Assembly (NCBI GenBank): GCA_017303905.1
Contig: JAFLBH010000003.1
Span: forward strand, 124,001 to 188,000
From: Bacteroidota bacterium
Lineage (GTDB): Bacteria > Bacteroidota > Bacteroidia > B-17B0 > Aurantibacillaceae
Length of the DNA: 64,000 nucleotides
Direction: 5' to 3'
The position numbers and the translations under genes were made by a program. Each line of letters opens with the position of its first letter. The first letter of the stretch is position 1. Shown piece after piece: positions 54,850 through 64,000 of this stretch. The notes beneath the pieces were generated by a model that ran no database searches, was not told the origin of the DNA, and saw only the letters and a program-made list of their open reading frames with translations.

Positions 54850-55512
54850 TCAATATAAATAATAACCTATCCCAACAGCACAATTTAATCCTGAATTTGG
54901 TAATCTTGAAGTGTTAATATAACCTGAACTTACCATAAAGTCCTTTTTCCATTTTTCATTGATCAAATCATAATCAAAATCAAGATTAATAGAAATGGTA
55001 ATTCTTTTAATTATAAATTTCGGCTGCATGGATAATTTAGGCGAGAAAAATGGTTTTATTTGGGAAAACGCATCTTTTGAAATTATTTTCAAATTTCCGG
55101 TATTAAAACCTAAAAAAACACCCAAATTGAAGTATTTATTTTTTTCTAATAAGGTCTTTCCGTAACCAACATTTACTGAAAAACCTTTGAATTGGGCATT
55201 TACTGTATCGCTTATTACGATGTTTTTGGGGATAAAGTAATTGTAATAAAATTGCCCCGCTAAACTGTGTCTAGGATTTATCGCGTACGAATTAATTAGG
55301 ATTCCTACTCCAACAAAATCAGACGGTTTATTAAAATCCAAGTTTGAAAGCGTACTGAGCTGATTAGAAAAGTCTTTTAGAAAATACCTGTGGCCATAAA
55401 ATGCATTAAATGAAACGTTATAACCATAACTTTCCTTTTTCTTTTTAGATTTTTTCTGGCCATAAATTATTAAACTCAAAAACGAAAAGAATATAATCAA
55501 AATAAGCCTCAT
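54850..55512 (-). CDS. Small outer-membrane beta-barrel-like protein
   Basis: A 220-residue exported protein (signal peptide about 1-18, MRLILIIFFSFLSLIIYGQ) followed by a lysine-rich stretch (KKSKKKK) and alternating hydrophobic strands: YGYNVSFNAFYGHRYF, AGQFYYNYFIPKN, FSVNVGYGKTLL, NLGVFLGFNTG, ISINLDFDYDL, ending in NCAVGIGYYLY with a terminal tyrosine, as in outer-membrane barrels. I do not recognise the family. It lies 9 bp after the O-acetyltransferase gene and may belong to the same transcript. Confidence 0.65.
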   Translation of the reverse strand: MRLILIIFFSFLSLIIYGQKKSKKKKESYGYNVSFNAFYGHRYFLKDFSNQLSTLSNLDFNKPSDFVGVGILINSYAINPRHSLAGQFYYNYFIPKNIVISDTVNAQFKGFSVNVGYGKTLLEKNKYFNLGVFLGFNTGNLKIISKDAFSQIKPFFSPKLSMQPKFIIKRITISINLDFDYDLINEKWKKDFMVSSGYINTSRLPNSGLNCAVGIGYYLY

Positions 55513-55521
55513 GATAATTAA

Positions 55522-56835
55522 TCATTTCATCCCAGCCATTTTCATGGCATCCAATTTAATGGCTGAATCGAGCGGAATTTGCAACTCGCTTGATTTTTGA
55601 GTGGCTTTCTTTAACAAGCCGGGTTGGTTACGGATTTGCTTCGCATACGTTTGAATGGTTTTGTTCTTCTCTACCCTTGCCCAATAGGTGGCCGGCGAAG
55701 TATACATTTCATAAGCATCCTGAATAAATGTGTTACCAAATGCGCCTAAGTTACCATCGCTATACAATAACATTACCACATTATTTTTCTTCTCAATTTC
55801 TTCCTTCAGATTTAACTCCCATACTTCCACTTTTTCGCCGGGAATTGGTGAAGGTATTACCTTATTGAAATAATACCAGAATTGTCCGCCCGCAAAACAC
55901 TGTGTTGGCACACCCATATACACCGGTCCGTACCAATAACTATCGCTAATGGTTAATACACGTGTGCGGTTTTTTAAACTGTCATTTTCAAATAATAATT
56001 CCGGATACGCCAGTTGCATATTTTGATCGGGATTAGTATAAAGATTCATACTCTTTAACACATCGGCATCACGACTGCGGGCTGTATCCACTACATCTGT
56101 TTTCTCCCAGAATATCTCCGGCATTTGCGTGTTGTGTAATACTTCTATGTGACGAATGATGGTATCAACCGCAAGCACCTCACCGTAATAACTCCAGTGG
56201 TGACCAAACTTTGGAAACAAAGGATATTTGGTGTTTGGTTTAAGCAAATTAAAATACGTGTATAAATCCAGATGATTAACGCCATTCGATTTACACTGCT
56301 TTACAAACTCAGCGTGGTTGGTGTTTTTAATCGGATGTTTGTATTTATCTTCCACCTGCTCGATGCAATATTCGCCTTTACCCGGTGCAAACACAAGCAA
56401 TAAATCCACACCGTGACGTTTCAAACTATCTTGCACCACCTTGGCCTTTTGCATTTGCGTTTTAATTCTTTCCTCTCCAATAAAATCATCACCAAAAGCT
56501 GAGAAAATGTAACTCTCACTGTACACATAATCATCCTTGCCAATCACAAATCCGTTAACACGAATCTGATTAAAGGCTTTATAGTAAAACTGATTGTTTA
56601 ATCGTACGCTAATTTCTTTGAGTGACCAATGATCATTGTTGTAATCATCCATTTCTGTTTGATACACACCGGAGAGCCAGTTTTCCTTATTCATCTCCGG
56701 CTTTTTATCGCTGATGACAATCCCTGTTAAATTAGGTTTGTTATCCTTCTTCACAAAAGCATAGAGCATAGGAAAACTCAAAGCTATGAAAGCGATGATG
56801 ATTTCCTTGGTGTATATTTTACTCTTTGCCGCCAT
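55522..56835 (-). CDS. AlgJ/AlgX-like O-acetyltransferase (SGNH/DHHW family)
   Basis: A 437-residue protein with an N-terminal membrane anchor (about 9-27) and an SGNH-type catalytic domain. The segment GKDDYVYSESYIFSAFGDDF, then VDLLLVFAPGKGEYCIE, FGHHWSYYGEVLAVD (the H-W-S/T catalytic region) and LTISDSYWYGPVY (catalytic serine) match AlgJ/AlgX proteins. These take acetyl groups passed by an MBOAT partner and put them on polysaccharides in the periplasm. Its start shares one base with the MBOAT stop, so the two are a pair. Confidence 0.87.
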   Translation of the reverse strand: MAAKSKIYTKEIIIAFIALSFPMLYAFVKKDNKPNLTGIVISDKKPEMNKENWLSGVYQTEMDDYNNDHWSLKEISVRLNNQFYYKAFNQIRVNGFVIGKDDYVYSESYIFSAFGDDFIGEERIKTQMQKAKVVQDSLKRHGVDLLLVFAPGKGEYCIEQVEDKYKHPIKNTNHAEFVKQCKSNGVNHLDLYTYFNLLKPNTKYPLFPKFGHHWSYYGEVLAVDTIIRHIEVLHNTQMPEIFWEKTDVVDTARSRDADVLKSMNLYTNPDQNMQLAYPELLFENDSLKNRTRVLTISDSYWYGPVYMGVPTQCFAGGQFWYYFNKVIPSPIPGEKVEVWELNLKEEIEKKNNVVMLLYSDGNLGAFGNTFIQDAYEMYTSPATYWARVEKNKTIQTYAKQIRNQPGLLKKATQKSSELQIPLDSAIKLDAMKMAGMK

Positions 56836-58247
56836 TAAAATCTGAAATAAATAAATGGATTAAAATCTAATGCTGATATATAAGCTAATGAAATATAGAA
56901 AAGAGCGATGCTGGTCAATAATAAAGCGTTTTTAGTTCCTGAAGTAAATTTCTCACCGTAAACGGTATCCTGAATGGCCTGTGTTTTTGGCAGGAAAGCA
57001 AAGAATGAAAAAACACAAGCCAAAGTACATGAGAACCAAAAATCATTGTTCAATGCAAATTTTCCGTCGAAGAAATTGAAACTATACATTTGCTTAATGA
57101 CATGAGAGGCCATGGATAAATCTTCATTACGGAATAAAACCCAGCCGGTAATCACAATAATAAATGTAATTAGTGTTGAAACGGCCTTGCCGATTTTTTG
57201 ATATACATTATTTAAGAATAATCTTTCAAGCACTAAGAATAATCCGTGGAAAGCGCCCCATAAAACAAAATTCCAGCTTGCGCCGTGCCACAAACCACTT
57301 AATAAAAACACCACCACTAAATTGCGGTAAAGTTTGGCGGGTGTTACTTTATTTCCTCCTAATGGGATATATAAATAGTTTTTCATCCAGGTACCGAGGG
57401 TCATGTGCCAGCGGCGCCAAAACTCGGTGATGGAAAAAGAGAGATAAGGATTTTTGAAATTCTCCGGCAATTTAAAGCCCATGATTTTTCCCAAACCAAT
57501 AGCCATATCACTATAACCACTGAAATCAAAATAAATCTGAAATGTATAAGCTACTGCGCCTACCCAAGCTGCAGCTGTATCTATTTGCTCCGGTGCCAAT
57601 TTAAAAACTGCATCTGCTTGCATACCTAAAGTATTGGCAATAATTACTTTTTTAGCCAATCCAAAACAGAAAATAAAAAAGCCGCTTAATTTAATATCGG
57701 TGGTATAATTCTTTTCACGGTTGGTGATTTGGTCGGCGATATCATGGTATCTCACAATCGGACCGGCAATTAATTTAGGGAAGAAGATGATGTAAGTTTG
57801 GTAGTGCCAGAAATTTTTGAGTGGTTTATGAATGCCTCGGTAAACATCTACCACATAAGTAATGCTCTCAAACGTATAAAACGAAATTCCGATTGGTAAC
57901 AATACTTTGGTCCATTGAATATCGGCTCCGAATAAGGCATTCACATTATCAATAAAGAAATTGCAGTACTTGAAATAAAAAAGCAAACCCAAATTCATGG
58001 CCAGCGAAATAATCAATAACTGTCGCTTGGCTGATTTTGTTTTTGCATTATGCATGGCATTCACCAGATAGAAATCCAGAAATGTGGTGCCTAAAATAAC
58101 AAAGATGAATTTTGGTCCGCCCCAGGCGTAAAAAATAACGCTAAAAATTAAAATGCAAGCGTTTTTGAATTTATTAGGAGTGAGATGATAAGCCAGCAAA
58201 AACAATGGCAGGAAATAAACCAGAAATGTAATGCTGCTGAATACCAT
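56835..58247 (-). CDS. MBOAT-family O-acyltransferase, AlgI-like
   Basis: A 470-residue polytopic membrane acyltransferase with about ten helices. Family landmarks are QIYFDFSGYSDMAIGLGKIM, SFSITEFWRRWHMTLGTWM and FLLSGLWHGASWNFVLWG, which holds the catalytic histidine. It would move acetyl from acetyl-CoA across the inner membrane to the AlgJ-like partner encoded next. The target is probably a surface polysaccharide or peptidoglycan; the window shows no alginate genes. Confidence 0.93.
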   Translation of the reverse strand: MVFSSITFLVYFLPLFLLAYHLTPNKFKNACILIFSVIFYAWGGPKFIFVILGTTFLDFYLVNAMHNAKTKSAKRQLLIISLAMNLGLLFYFKYCNFFIDNVNALFGADIQWTKVLLPIGISFYTFESITYVVDVYRGIHKPLKNFWHYQTYIIFFPKLIAGPIVRYHDIADQITNREKNYTTDIKLSGFFIFCFGLAKKVIIANTLGMQADAVFKLAPEQIDTAAAWVGAVAYTFQIYFDFSGYSDMAIGLGKIMGFKLPENFKNPYLSFSITEFWRRWHMTLGTWMKNYLYIPLGGNKVTPAKLYRNLVVVFLLSGLWHGASWNFVLWGAFHGLFLVLERLFLNNVYQKIGKAVSTLITFIIVITGWVLFRNEDLSMASHVIKQMYSFNFFDGKFALNNDFWFSCTLACVFSFFAFLPKTQAIQDTVYGEKFTSGTKNALLLTSIALFYISLAYISALDFNPFIYFRF

Positions 58248-58300
58248 TTATTGCTTTTTAACGCAGAACAAATTTAAGAGAATAATGTTTATATAAAAGA

Positions 58301-58972
58301 CTAAACCTGCTTCTCCTTCAATTCTCCATTTTCGCATACTAAAGTGCGAGATTTAAACTTCTGATAGGCCAACATATCGTGTGTAGCAAGTAAAACAGAG
58401 CTTCCCCCGTCAGCAATAGCTTTTAACAATTTTAAAATTTCTTCTGAAGTCTCAGGATCCAGGTTACCTGTTGGCTCATCCGCTAAAATAATTTCAGGTT
58501 CGTTCACCAAAGCACGGGCAATACTTACACGTTGTTGTTCGCCTCCCGATAACTCATGCGGCATTTTGTTTTCCTTATTCTCCAGGCCAACCTTCTTTAA
58601 CACTTCAAAAATGCGGGTTTTAATTTTAGTTTCGTCATCCCATCCTGTAGCTTTCATCACAAAACGTAAGTTCTCATAGATATTTCTATCCCCAAGCAAT
58701 TGAAAATCCTGAAACACGATGCCAAGCTTTCGGCGTAAATAAGGTATATCACGACTTTTGAGGCTCGTTAAGTTATAGCCGGCAATTGTTCCGTTTCCAT
58801 TAATTAGAGGTAAATCGGCATAAATGGTTTTAAGCAGGGAGCTTTTACCGCTTCCTGTTTTACCAAGCAGGTAAACGAATTCACCCTTTTGTATTTCCAA
58901 ATCCAAATTCCCAATCACAGGCCTTTCATCCTGAAAAATGGTAGCTTTTTCAAACTTAATTACTGTACTCAT
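58301..58972 (-). CDS. ftsE: Cell division ATP-binding protein FtsE
   Basis: A 223-residue ABC ATPase. Walker A is GKTGSGKS at 37-44, the Q loop is IVFQDFQLL, the signature LSGGEQQRVSIARAL, Walker B IILADEPTGNLD and the switch histidine ATHD. FtsE is closest among ABC families; LolD-type ATPases are similar but the sequence around the signature fits FtsE better. FtsX is not adjacent, which is common in Bacteroidota. FtsEX drives peptidoglycan hydrolase activation at division. It lies 53 bp upstream of the MBOAT gene. Confidence 0.85.
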   Translation of the reverse strand: MSTVIKFEKATIFQDERPVIGNLDLEIQKGEFVYLLGKTGSGKSSLLKTIYADLPLINGNGTIAGYNLTSLKSRDIPYLRRKLGIVFQDFQLLGDRNIYENLRFVMKATGWDDETKIKTRIFEVLKKVGLENKENKMPHELSGGEQQRVSIARALVNEPEIILADEPTGNLDPETSEEILKLLKAIADGGSSVLLATHDMLAYQKFKSRTLVCENGELKEKQV

Positions 58973-59135
58973 GTTTAATTCTGCACTAAATTACATTTAA
59001 TGTAACCTTGAAAGATTTATCCGTTATTCCAATATCAACACTATCGGGTTAATAACTGCAATTGAACAACATAAAAGGTAAAACAAGCCAGCCTAACTTT
59101 ATTGAAAATTTTTTACGCTGAATTTTAAGATTAAC

Positions 59136-62100
59136 ATGATGCTACGAAAGTATGGTGTAATTGCTGTTTTATGTTTAGGCATGTCCTTTGGATATGCACA
59201 AAAAACAGCAGCTTACCTCGATAAAGAAAGCTTACTGAAAGACGGGCTTGAATTGTTTGATAAAAAACAATTTGTTGCAGCGCAAAAAAGTTTCTCCGAT
59301 TATTTGGCTTTAAAAACAAGTCCTTCACTTTTAAAGACGGATGCTGAATATTATGCGGCGGCTTGTGCGATTGAATTATTTCACAAAGACGGAGAGTGGC
59401 GTATGCGCGAATTTATTAACGAACACCCTGAAAGCAATAAAGTAAATGGCGCCTGGTTCTATTTAGGAAAATCAAGTTATCGGAAGAAAAAATACGAAGA
59501 GACCATTAAAAATTTCGAGAAGGTTGATATTTATAAATTAACGAAAGAAGATTTAGCTGAATTATATTTTAAGCGTGGTTACAGTTATATTGAAACCGGC
59601 GCGCAGGATAAAGCTAAAGCTGATTTGTACGAGATCAAGGATGTAGACAATAAATACATCTATCCTGCTCTTTACTATTTTTCTCATATCAGTTATAACG
59701 AGAAAAACTACGAAACCTCTTTACAGGGATTCACCAAGTTGGTTGGAAACGAAACATTTGGTCCGGTCGCGCCTTATTATATTACACAAATATATTTTGT
59801 ACAAGGAAAATACAAACAGGTTGTTGAAGCGGCACCGAAATTATTGAACGATAGTAATCAGGTTCAAAAGAAAAGTGAGATTAACCGCATGATTGGTGAA
59901 TCGTATTATAATTTAAAAGATTATAGTAATGCGATTACCTATTTAAAACAAACTGAATTAGCGAGTAATTTAAATCCGGAAGGGAATTATGCTTTAGGAT
60001 ATTGTTATTACAAATTGAAGGATTACAATAACTCCATTACTTATTTTGAAAAAGCCGTTACCAATGAAGATAGCTTGGCGCAAAGTGCTTATTACCATCT
60101 TGGAGATTGCTTTATCAATGCTAATTTGAAAAGTAAAGCGAAAAATGTTTTCTATCTTGCAACGACACATGATTTTGATAAGAAAATCACAGAAGATGCC
60201 TTATTTAGCTTTGCAAAACTCAGTTACGAATTGGATTTTAGTCCGTTTAACGATGCCGTAAAAGCCTTTTCGAAGTATTTAAAGCAATATCCTAACTCTC
60301 CTCGCAAAGATGAAGCCAGGAAATATTTAATTAACGTATACTCTACTACTAAAAACTACGACAGAGCCATTGAGAGTATTGAAAGTTTAGACAGTCAGGA
60401 TCCAATCATTAAAGCGAATTACGAAAAACTGGTTTTCTTTAAAGCCATTGAACATTTCAATAACTTCGAATTAGATGATGCGGAAAAACAATTTAAAAAA
60501 GCCATTTCAATCAATTCCGATTTAACTTATAATGCTTTATCTCAATATTGGTTAGGAGAAATATCCTATATAAGACGCGACTATTCTACTTCCATAGAGA
60601 TCTGGAAAAACTTCTTATTAACACCGAATACCATATCTCTTAAGGAATTTGAATTAGCTCATTATAATTTAGGGTATGCTTATTTCCAGCGAAAAGAGAA
60701 AAATGATTACACCAATGCGAATCTGGAATTCAGGAAGTATTTAATGGCAAAAACCAATGATGATTATAACAAGATTGCCGATGCCAATGTAAGAGCTGCG
60801 GATTGTTATTTCATGAACAGAGATTTTAATCAGGCAGCTGAATATTATGAAACTGCTATTGCGCTAAATAAGGTAGACGTTGATTATAGTTATTATCAAA
60901 AAGCATTGTGTAACGGATTATTAAAAAACTTTAAGGAGAAAATAAATGATTTGAAATACATTGAATCACATTTTCCTAATTCAAACTACTTAGGCGCCGC
61001 TATTTTTGAAATCGCTGAAACTTACAGTAAAGATTTAAATGACGGTGATAATGCTTTAGTGTATTATGATCACATTCTTAAAAACTTCCCGAAATCATCG
61101 TTTGTTGATCCTTCGTTATCCGGTATGGGATTGATTTATTACAACCGTAAGCAGGATGACAAGGCCTTTGAATATTTTGACATCATTGTAAAGAAAGATC
61201 CTAAGAGCGCTGAAGCCAGAGAAGTATTACCAATGATTAAGAAAATATTTATTGTGAAGGGTGATATCGACGGTATGGAAAAATACTTTGCCTCTAACGG
61301 AAATCCATTAGCGATTAATCAAATTGAGATGGCTTTGTTTGAAAGTGCACGTGAAGCTTATTATAACGATGAAAACTGTGATGTAGCCTTACCTAAATTT
61401 GAAAGTTACATTAGTAAGTTTCCTGACGGGAAATATATTTCAGAAGCGCATTTCTGTTTCGCGGAGTGTTCTTACAGTAAAAATCAATTCGAGAAAGCTT
61501 TACCGTCTTACTTATACATCGTAAATAAACCAAGAAGTATTTACAGCGAGGTTTCTTTAACTAAATCGGCTTATTTATTGTATAAGGACAAAAGATATTC
61601 TGAAGCATTGCCTGTCTATAAACAAATGCAAGAGCTTGCAGAAAGTCCTGCCAATAAATTAACGGCTAAAATTGGCGCTACGCGTTGTGCTTTTAACACT
61701 TTGCAATATGAAATTGCTTTAGAAGAAGCGAACAAAGTATTAGCCAGCGAAAAACTAACACCTCAACAAACCAGTGAAGCGAAATACATAAAAGCAAAAT
61801 CATTATTTGAAACCAATCGCTTGGATGATGCTTTAACCGAGTTTAAGTCGATTGCCAAAAACTCCAAAAATGTAAGTGGTGCAGAAGCTATGTATCATAT
61901 CGCTAAAATATACTTTAACAAACAAGACTATAAAGAAGCCGAAAAAAGTATCAATAACTTAATCAGTTTCTCGTATACAAACGACGATTGGAATACCAAA
62001 GGCATGCTTTTAATTGTTGATTGTTATTTAGCGAAAGGCGAATTAGATGATGCGGAAGTTATTTTACAAACCATCATTGAAGGCAAACCAAAAGAAGAAT

Positions 62101-62309
62101 ACTTACCGGAAATTAAAAAACGCCAGGATGAACTGGAAGAAAAGAAAAAAGCAAGAACTGCCGCTCAAGCTATTGTTCAGCCTGAAATGAAAGTAGAGTT
62201 TAATACAACGGAAGGTGATAAAAATTTATTTACGCAGCCTAAGCCTACAACTACTGATAGTATCAAAGTAAATACTCCTGTTGAAATTCCTAACCAAAAA
62301 CCTGAATAA
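59136..62309 (+). CDS. Large periplasmic tetratricopeptide-repeat protein
   Basis: A 1057-residue exported protein (signal peptide about 1-21, FGYAQ) composed almost wholly of TPR units, more than twenty by inspection: for example AWFYLGKSSYRKKKYEETIK, FKRGYSYIETGAQDKAKADL, ALGYCYYKLKDYNNSITYF, AYYHLGDCFINANLKSKAK, MYHIAKIYFNKQDYKEAEKS. The last 60 residues are a low-complexity tail. Such proteins scaffold envelope complexes. Start is ATG 59136 or 59139. A barrel protein follows 5 bp later in the same direction, so the pair may work together at the outer membrane. Confidence 0.88.
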   Translation: MMLRKYGVIAVLCLGMSFGYAQKTAAYLDKESLLKDGLELFDKKQFVAAQKSFSDYLALKTSPSLLKTDAEYYAAACAIELFHKDGEWRMREFINEHPESNKVNGAWFYLGKSSYRKKKYEETIKNFEKVDIYKLTKEDLAELYFKRGYSYIETGAQDKAKADLYEIKDVDNKYIYPALYYFSHISYNEKNYETSLQGFTKLVGNETFGPVAPYYITQIYFVQGKYKQVVEAAPKLLNDSNQVQKKSEINRMIGESYYNLKDYSNAITYLKQTELASNLNPEGNYALGYCYYKLKDYNNSITYFEKAVTNEDSLAQSAYYHLGDCFINANLKSKAKNVFYLATTHDFDKKITEDALFSFAKLSYELDFSPFNDAVKAFSKYLKQYPNSPRKDEARKYLINVYSTTKNYDRAIESIESLDSQDPIIKANYEKLVFFKAIEHFNNFELDDAEKQFKKAISINSDLTYNALSQYWLGEISYIRRDYSTSIEIWKNFLLTPNTISLKEFELAHYNLGYAYFQRKEKNDYTNANLEFRKYLMAKTNDDYNKIADANVRAADCYFMNRDFNQAAEYYETAIALNKVDVDYSYYQKALCNGLLKNFKEKINDLKYIESHFPNSNYLGAAIFEIAETYSKDLNDGDNALVYYDHILKNFPKSSFVDPSLSGMGLIYYNRKQDDKAFEYFDIIVKKDPKSAEAREVLPMIKKIFIVKGDIDGMEKYFASNGNPLAINQIEMALFESAREAYYNDENCDVALPKFESYISKFPDGKYISEAHFCFAECSYSKNQFEKALPSYLYIVNKPRSIYSEVSLTKSAYLLYKDKRYSEALPVYKQMQELAESPANKLTAKIGATRCAFNTLQYEIALEEANKVLASEKLTPQQTSEAKYIKAKSLFETNRLDDALTEFKSIAKNSKNVSGAEAMYHIAKIYFNKQDYKEAEKSINNLISFSYTNDDWNTKGMLLIVDCYLAKGELDDAEVILQTIIEGKPKEEYLPEIKKRQDELEEKKKARTAAQAIVQPEMKVEFNTTEGDKNLFTQPKPTTTDSIKVNTPVEIPNQKPE

Positions 62310-62314
62310 GAAAA

Positions 62315-64000
62315 ATGCTTAATAGTGTTAAAATAGAAAAAAAGACAGGCGGTTGGCGTAATACTTCTTCAATTACTTCTTCCTCTGTAACCGAAAACGC
62401 AGCGCTAGATAAACGAAAGCGTATGCTAAGATGGTTATTTGTGATTGTACTTCTATTTGGTTATATCGTTGCTACAATGGCACAAACCGGTATGAATGAT
62501 ATCAATTTTCAAGCGGAAAGTGAGTTTCAACCTACCATTAAAGATGCTATTAAATTTGCTGATGTTCCGGAAATCAGAGATACTGTAAAACGCATTAACA
62601 ATACGACGTATGGCATTGCATCAAATCCATTGTTTCCTAAATATGAAGTAGCGCCTATTAAACCGGCAAAAATGCAGAACGAACCGCTGAGTAAATTATA
62701 TCGTTCGTTAATTAAAGTTGGTTACGGTCCTATTTATAACATGCCTTACGGAGAGCTTTGGGTAAACAGTTTGCGTTCGCGTGAAGAAGCTTACGGCGCA
62801 CATTACAAACATTTCTCTTCTATGTCGCATTTAAAAAATACCGGTTACAGCGGTTTTGTAGACAATGAAGCAGAAATTTTCGGTAAGAAATTTTACAAAA
62901 AACATACGCTAAGCGGTGAATTTAACTACAAACGTAATCGCGTGCATTATTATGGTTTTGACACCACCATAAATCATATTACGGATAAAAATTACACCAA
63001 GCAGTATTATCAGTTATTTGAGCCTGTTGTTCGTTTGCAAAGTCATTATACCGATAGTAATAAAATCAATCACGATATTCGTTTAGCTTATTATAATCTG
63101 GGAGATTTCTACAACTCCTCTGAGAATAACATTAAGTTAAATACAGAGCTAAGTACCTATATCAACAAAGAACATTTACACGTAAAAGTTTTAGCGGATT
63201 ATTACAACCACAAACAGCAAAAAGACACCATTAATGATTTTATTTTCTCTTTGAATCCGTATTTTGAAGCGAATGGCAAAAAATGGCATGCTGATTTAGG
63301 ATTAAATGCCACTGTTGATGCATTTAACGGTAATACCAAATTTTATTTCTATCCTCAATTGAATGCTCATTACGATGTTTACGAGAATATCATTGTGCCT
63401 TACATTGGTGCTTCGGGTGGATTAATTAAAAATAGTTTTAGAAGTTTAAGTAATGAAAATCCGTTTATTAATCCGAATGTGCATTACGCGAACACACATA
63501 ATAAATACAATGTGTTTGGCGGTTTAAGAGGTAATTTGAGTTCTTCTACCAGTTATGATGCTAAAGTGAGTTACGGGCAATACGACAGCTTGCATTTCTT
63601 TGTGGTTGATTACAGCGATTTAACGCAGTTAGATAATAAGTATAAAGTTATTTACGACAACACTTCGTTATTGAATGTAAGCGGACAAGTGAAATATCAA
63701 TACAAAGAAAAAATTCATTTTATAGCTAAAGGAAATTATTATTTGTACTCACCTAAAAATCTCGAGCGTGCGTATCATAAACCCGACTTCGACATTACTT
63801 TATCTGCCATCTATAACTTAAAGAGCAAAATCATTATTAAAGGTGATGTTTTCGTAATTGGTAATCAATGGGCATTAACCAAAGTAGGTGAAAACAGTGA
63901 ATTTGTGTTTACCGAATCGAAACTTTTGAATAACCTGGTTGATGCTAATTTAGGTGCTGAATATCGCTATAGTAAAATGTTGAGCTTCTTTTTAAAGTTC
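62315..64000 (+). CDS. Outer-membrane beta-barrel protein, 3' end outside window
   Basis: The frame opens with ATG at 62315, 5 bp after the TPR gene, and remains open to the right edge (at least 562 residues). An N-terminal cytoplasmic segment precedes a hydrophobic helix (MLRWLFVIVLLFGYIVATMA), then long amphipathic strands with aromatic edges (KVGYGPIYNMPYGELWVN, HTLSGEFNYKRNRVHYYGF, NEAEIFGKKFYKKH) typical of outer-membrane barrels. Related Bacteroidota proteins are often annotated as TonB-dependent receptor-like, but no plug or TonB box is visible. It is likely co-transcribed with the TPR gene. Confidence 0.78.
   Translation, partial: MLNSVKIEKKTGGWRNTSSITSSSVTENAALDKRKRMLRWLFVIVLLFGYIVATMAQTGMNDINFQAESEFQPTIKDAIKFADVPEIRDTVKRINNTTYGIASNPLFPKYEVAPIKPAKMQNEPLSKLYRSLIKVGYGPIYNMPYGELWVNSLRSREEAYGAHYKHFSSMSHLKNTGYSGFVDNEAEIFGKKFYKKHTLSGEFNYKRNRVHYYGFDTTINHITDKNYTKQYYQLFEPVVRLQSHYTDSNKINHDIRLAYYNLGDFYNSSENNIKLNTELSTYINKEHLHVKVLADYYNHKQQKDTINDFIFSLNPYFEANGKKWHADLGLNATVDAFNGNTKFYFYPQLNAHYDVYENIIVPYIGASGGLIKNSFRSLSNENPFINPNVHYANTHNKYNVFGGLRGNLSSSTSYDAKVSYGQYDSLHFFVVDYSDLTQLDNKYKVIYDNTSLLNVSGQVKYQYKEKIHFIAKGNYYLYSPKNLERAYHKPDFDITLSAIYNLKSKIIIKGDVFVIGNQWALTKVGENSEFVFTESKLLNNLVDANLGAEYRYSKMLSFFLKF

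Noticed and set aside
1..64000. Mobile elements, prophage or integration scar
   Set aside because: No transposase, integrase, recombinase, terminal inverted repeats or broken tRNA copy was found.

Overview
The window looks like chromosomal DNA of a free-living or environmental member of the Bacteroidota, probably Flavobacteriales or a close relative; I cannot place it below that level. The evidence is AT-rich sequence, type IX secretion (T9SS) C-terminal sorting domains on three secreted proteins, S46 and M49 dipeptidyl peptidases, bacillithiol synthesis (BshC), promoter -7 boxes of the Bacteroidota form TAnnTTTG, and a near absence of Shine-Dalgarno sequences. No phage, insertion sequence, plasmid or CRISPR signal was seen. 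The layout is dense, with many 1-8 bp gene junctions.

Region by region. 1-4.9 kb (minus strand): a lipoprotein running off the left edge, a class A beta-lactamase-like hydrolase, an amino-acid permease and an M23 peptidase. 5-10.4 kb (plus): alaS-proC and a T9SS cargo protein. 10.4-13.7 kb: glycosyltransferase, methyltransferase and flippase of surface polysaccharide synthesis. 13.7-17.5 kb (minus): bshC, upp and a TPR/PD40 protein. 17.6-19.8 kb (plus): diacylglycerol kinase, a uridine phosphorylase-like enzyme and a SirB1-like protein. 19.8-21.6 kb (minus): sugar transferase and DegT aminotransferase. 21.8-26.6 kb (plus): a 779-residue coiled-coil protein, zapA, rny and a chagasin-like lipoprotein. 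26.6-28.8 kb (minus): dapD, a DUF3307 protein and a GT9 glycosyltransferase. 28.8-29.8 kb (plus): a glycerophosphodiesterase and tRNA-Arg(ACG). 29.9-36.8 kb (minus): a formate operon, fhs-fdhD-fdhB-fdhA. 37-42.1 kb: a small beta-solenoid protein, a TPR/SpoIIE phosphatase and an M49 peptidase. 42.2-45.1 kb (minus): a GH3 hydrolase and serine hydrolase that appear to be one fusion gene split at an 11-A run. 45.2-46.1 kb: phenylalanine hydroxylase behind a tyrosine-rich leader peptide and an intrinsic terminator. 46.1-51.4 kb: a vitamin B12 uptake locus (cobalamin riboswitch, BtuB-like receptor, DUF4465/BtuH-like protein, another T9SS protein, BtuG-like propeller). 51.4-52.6 kb: a glycosyltransferase without a canonical start codon. 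52.6-59 kb (minus): ftsE, an MBOAT/AlgJ-type O-acetylation pair, a barrel protein and DPP11. 59.1-64 kb (plus): a very long TPR protein and an outer-membrane protein running off the right edge.

The strongest candidates for something new are (1) the aromatic, mostly tyrosine, leader-peptide attenuator ahead of phhA, with mutually exclusive RNA pairings readable from the sequence; (2) the homopolymer-split GH3-serine hydrolase; (3) a B12 locus whose accessory proteins carry T9SS sorting domains; and (4) a small protein joining a cold-shock-like N-terminus to a 20-residue-period beta-solenoid. Formate is handled by one operon that can either oxidise it with NAD+ or load it onto tetrahydrofolate. 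Envelope construction (polysaccharide, peptidoglycan recycling, O-acetylation, LPS transferases) is the largest functional theme.
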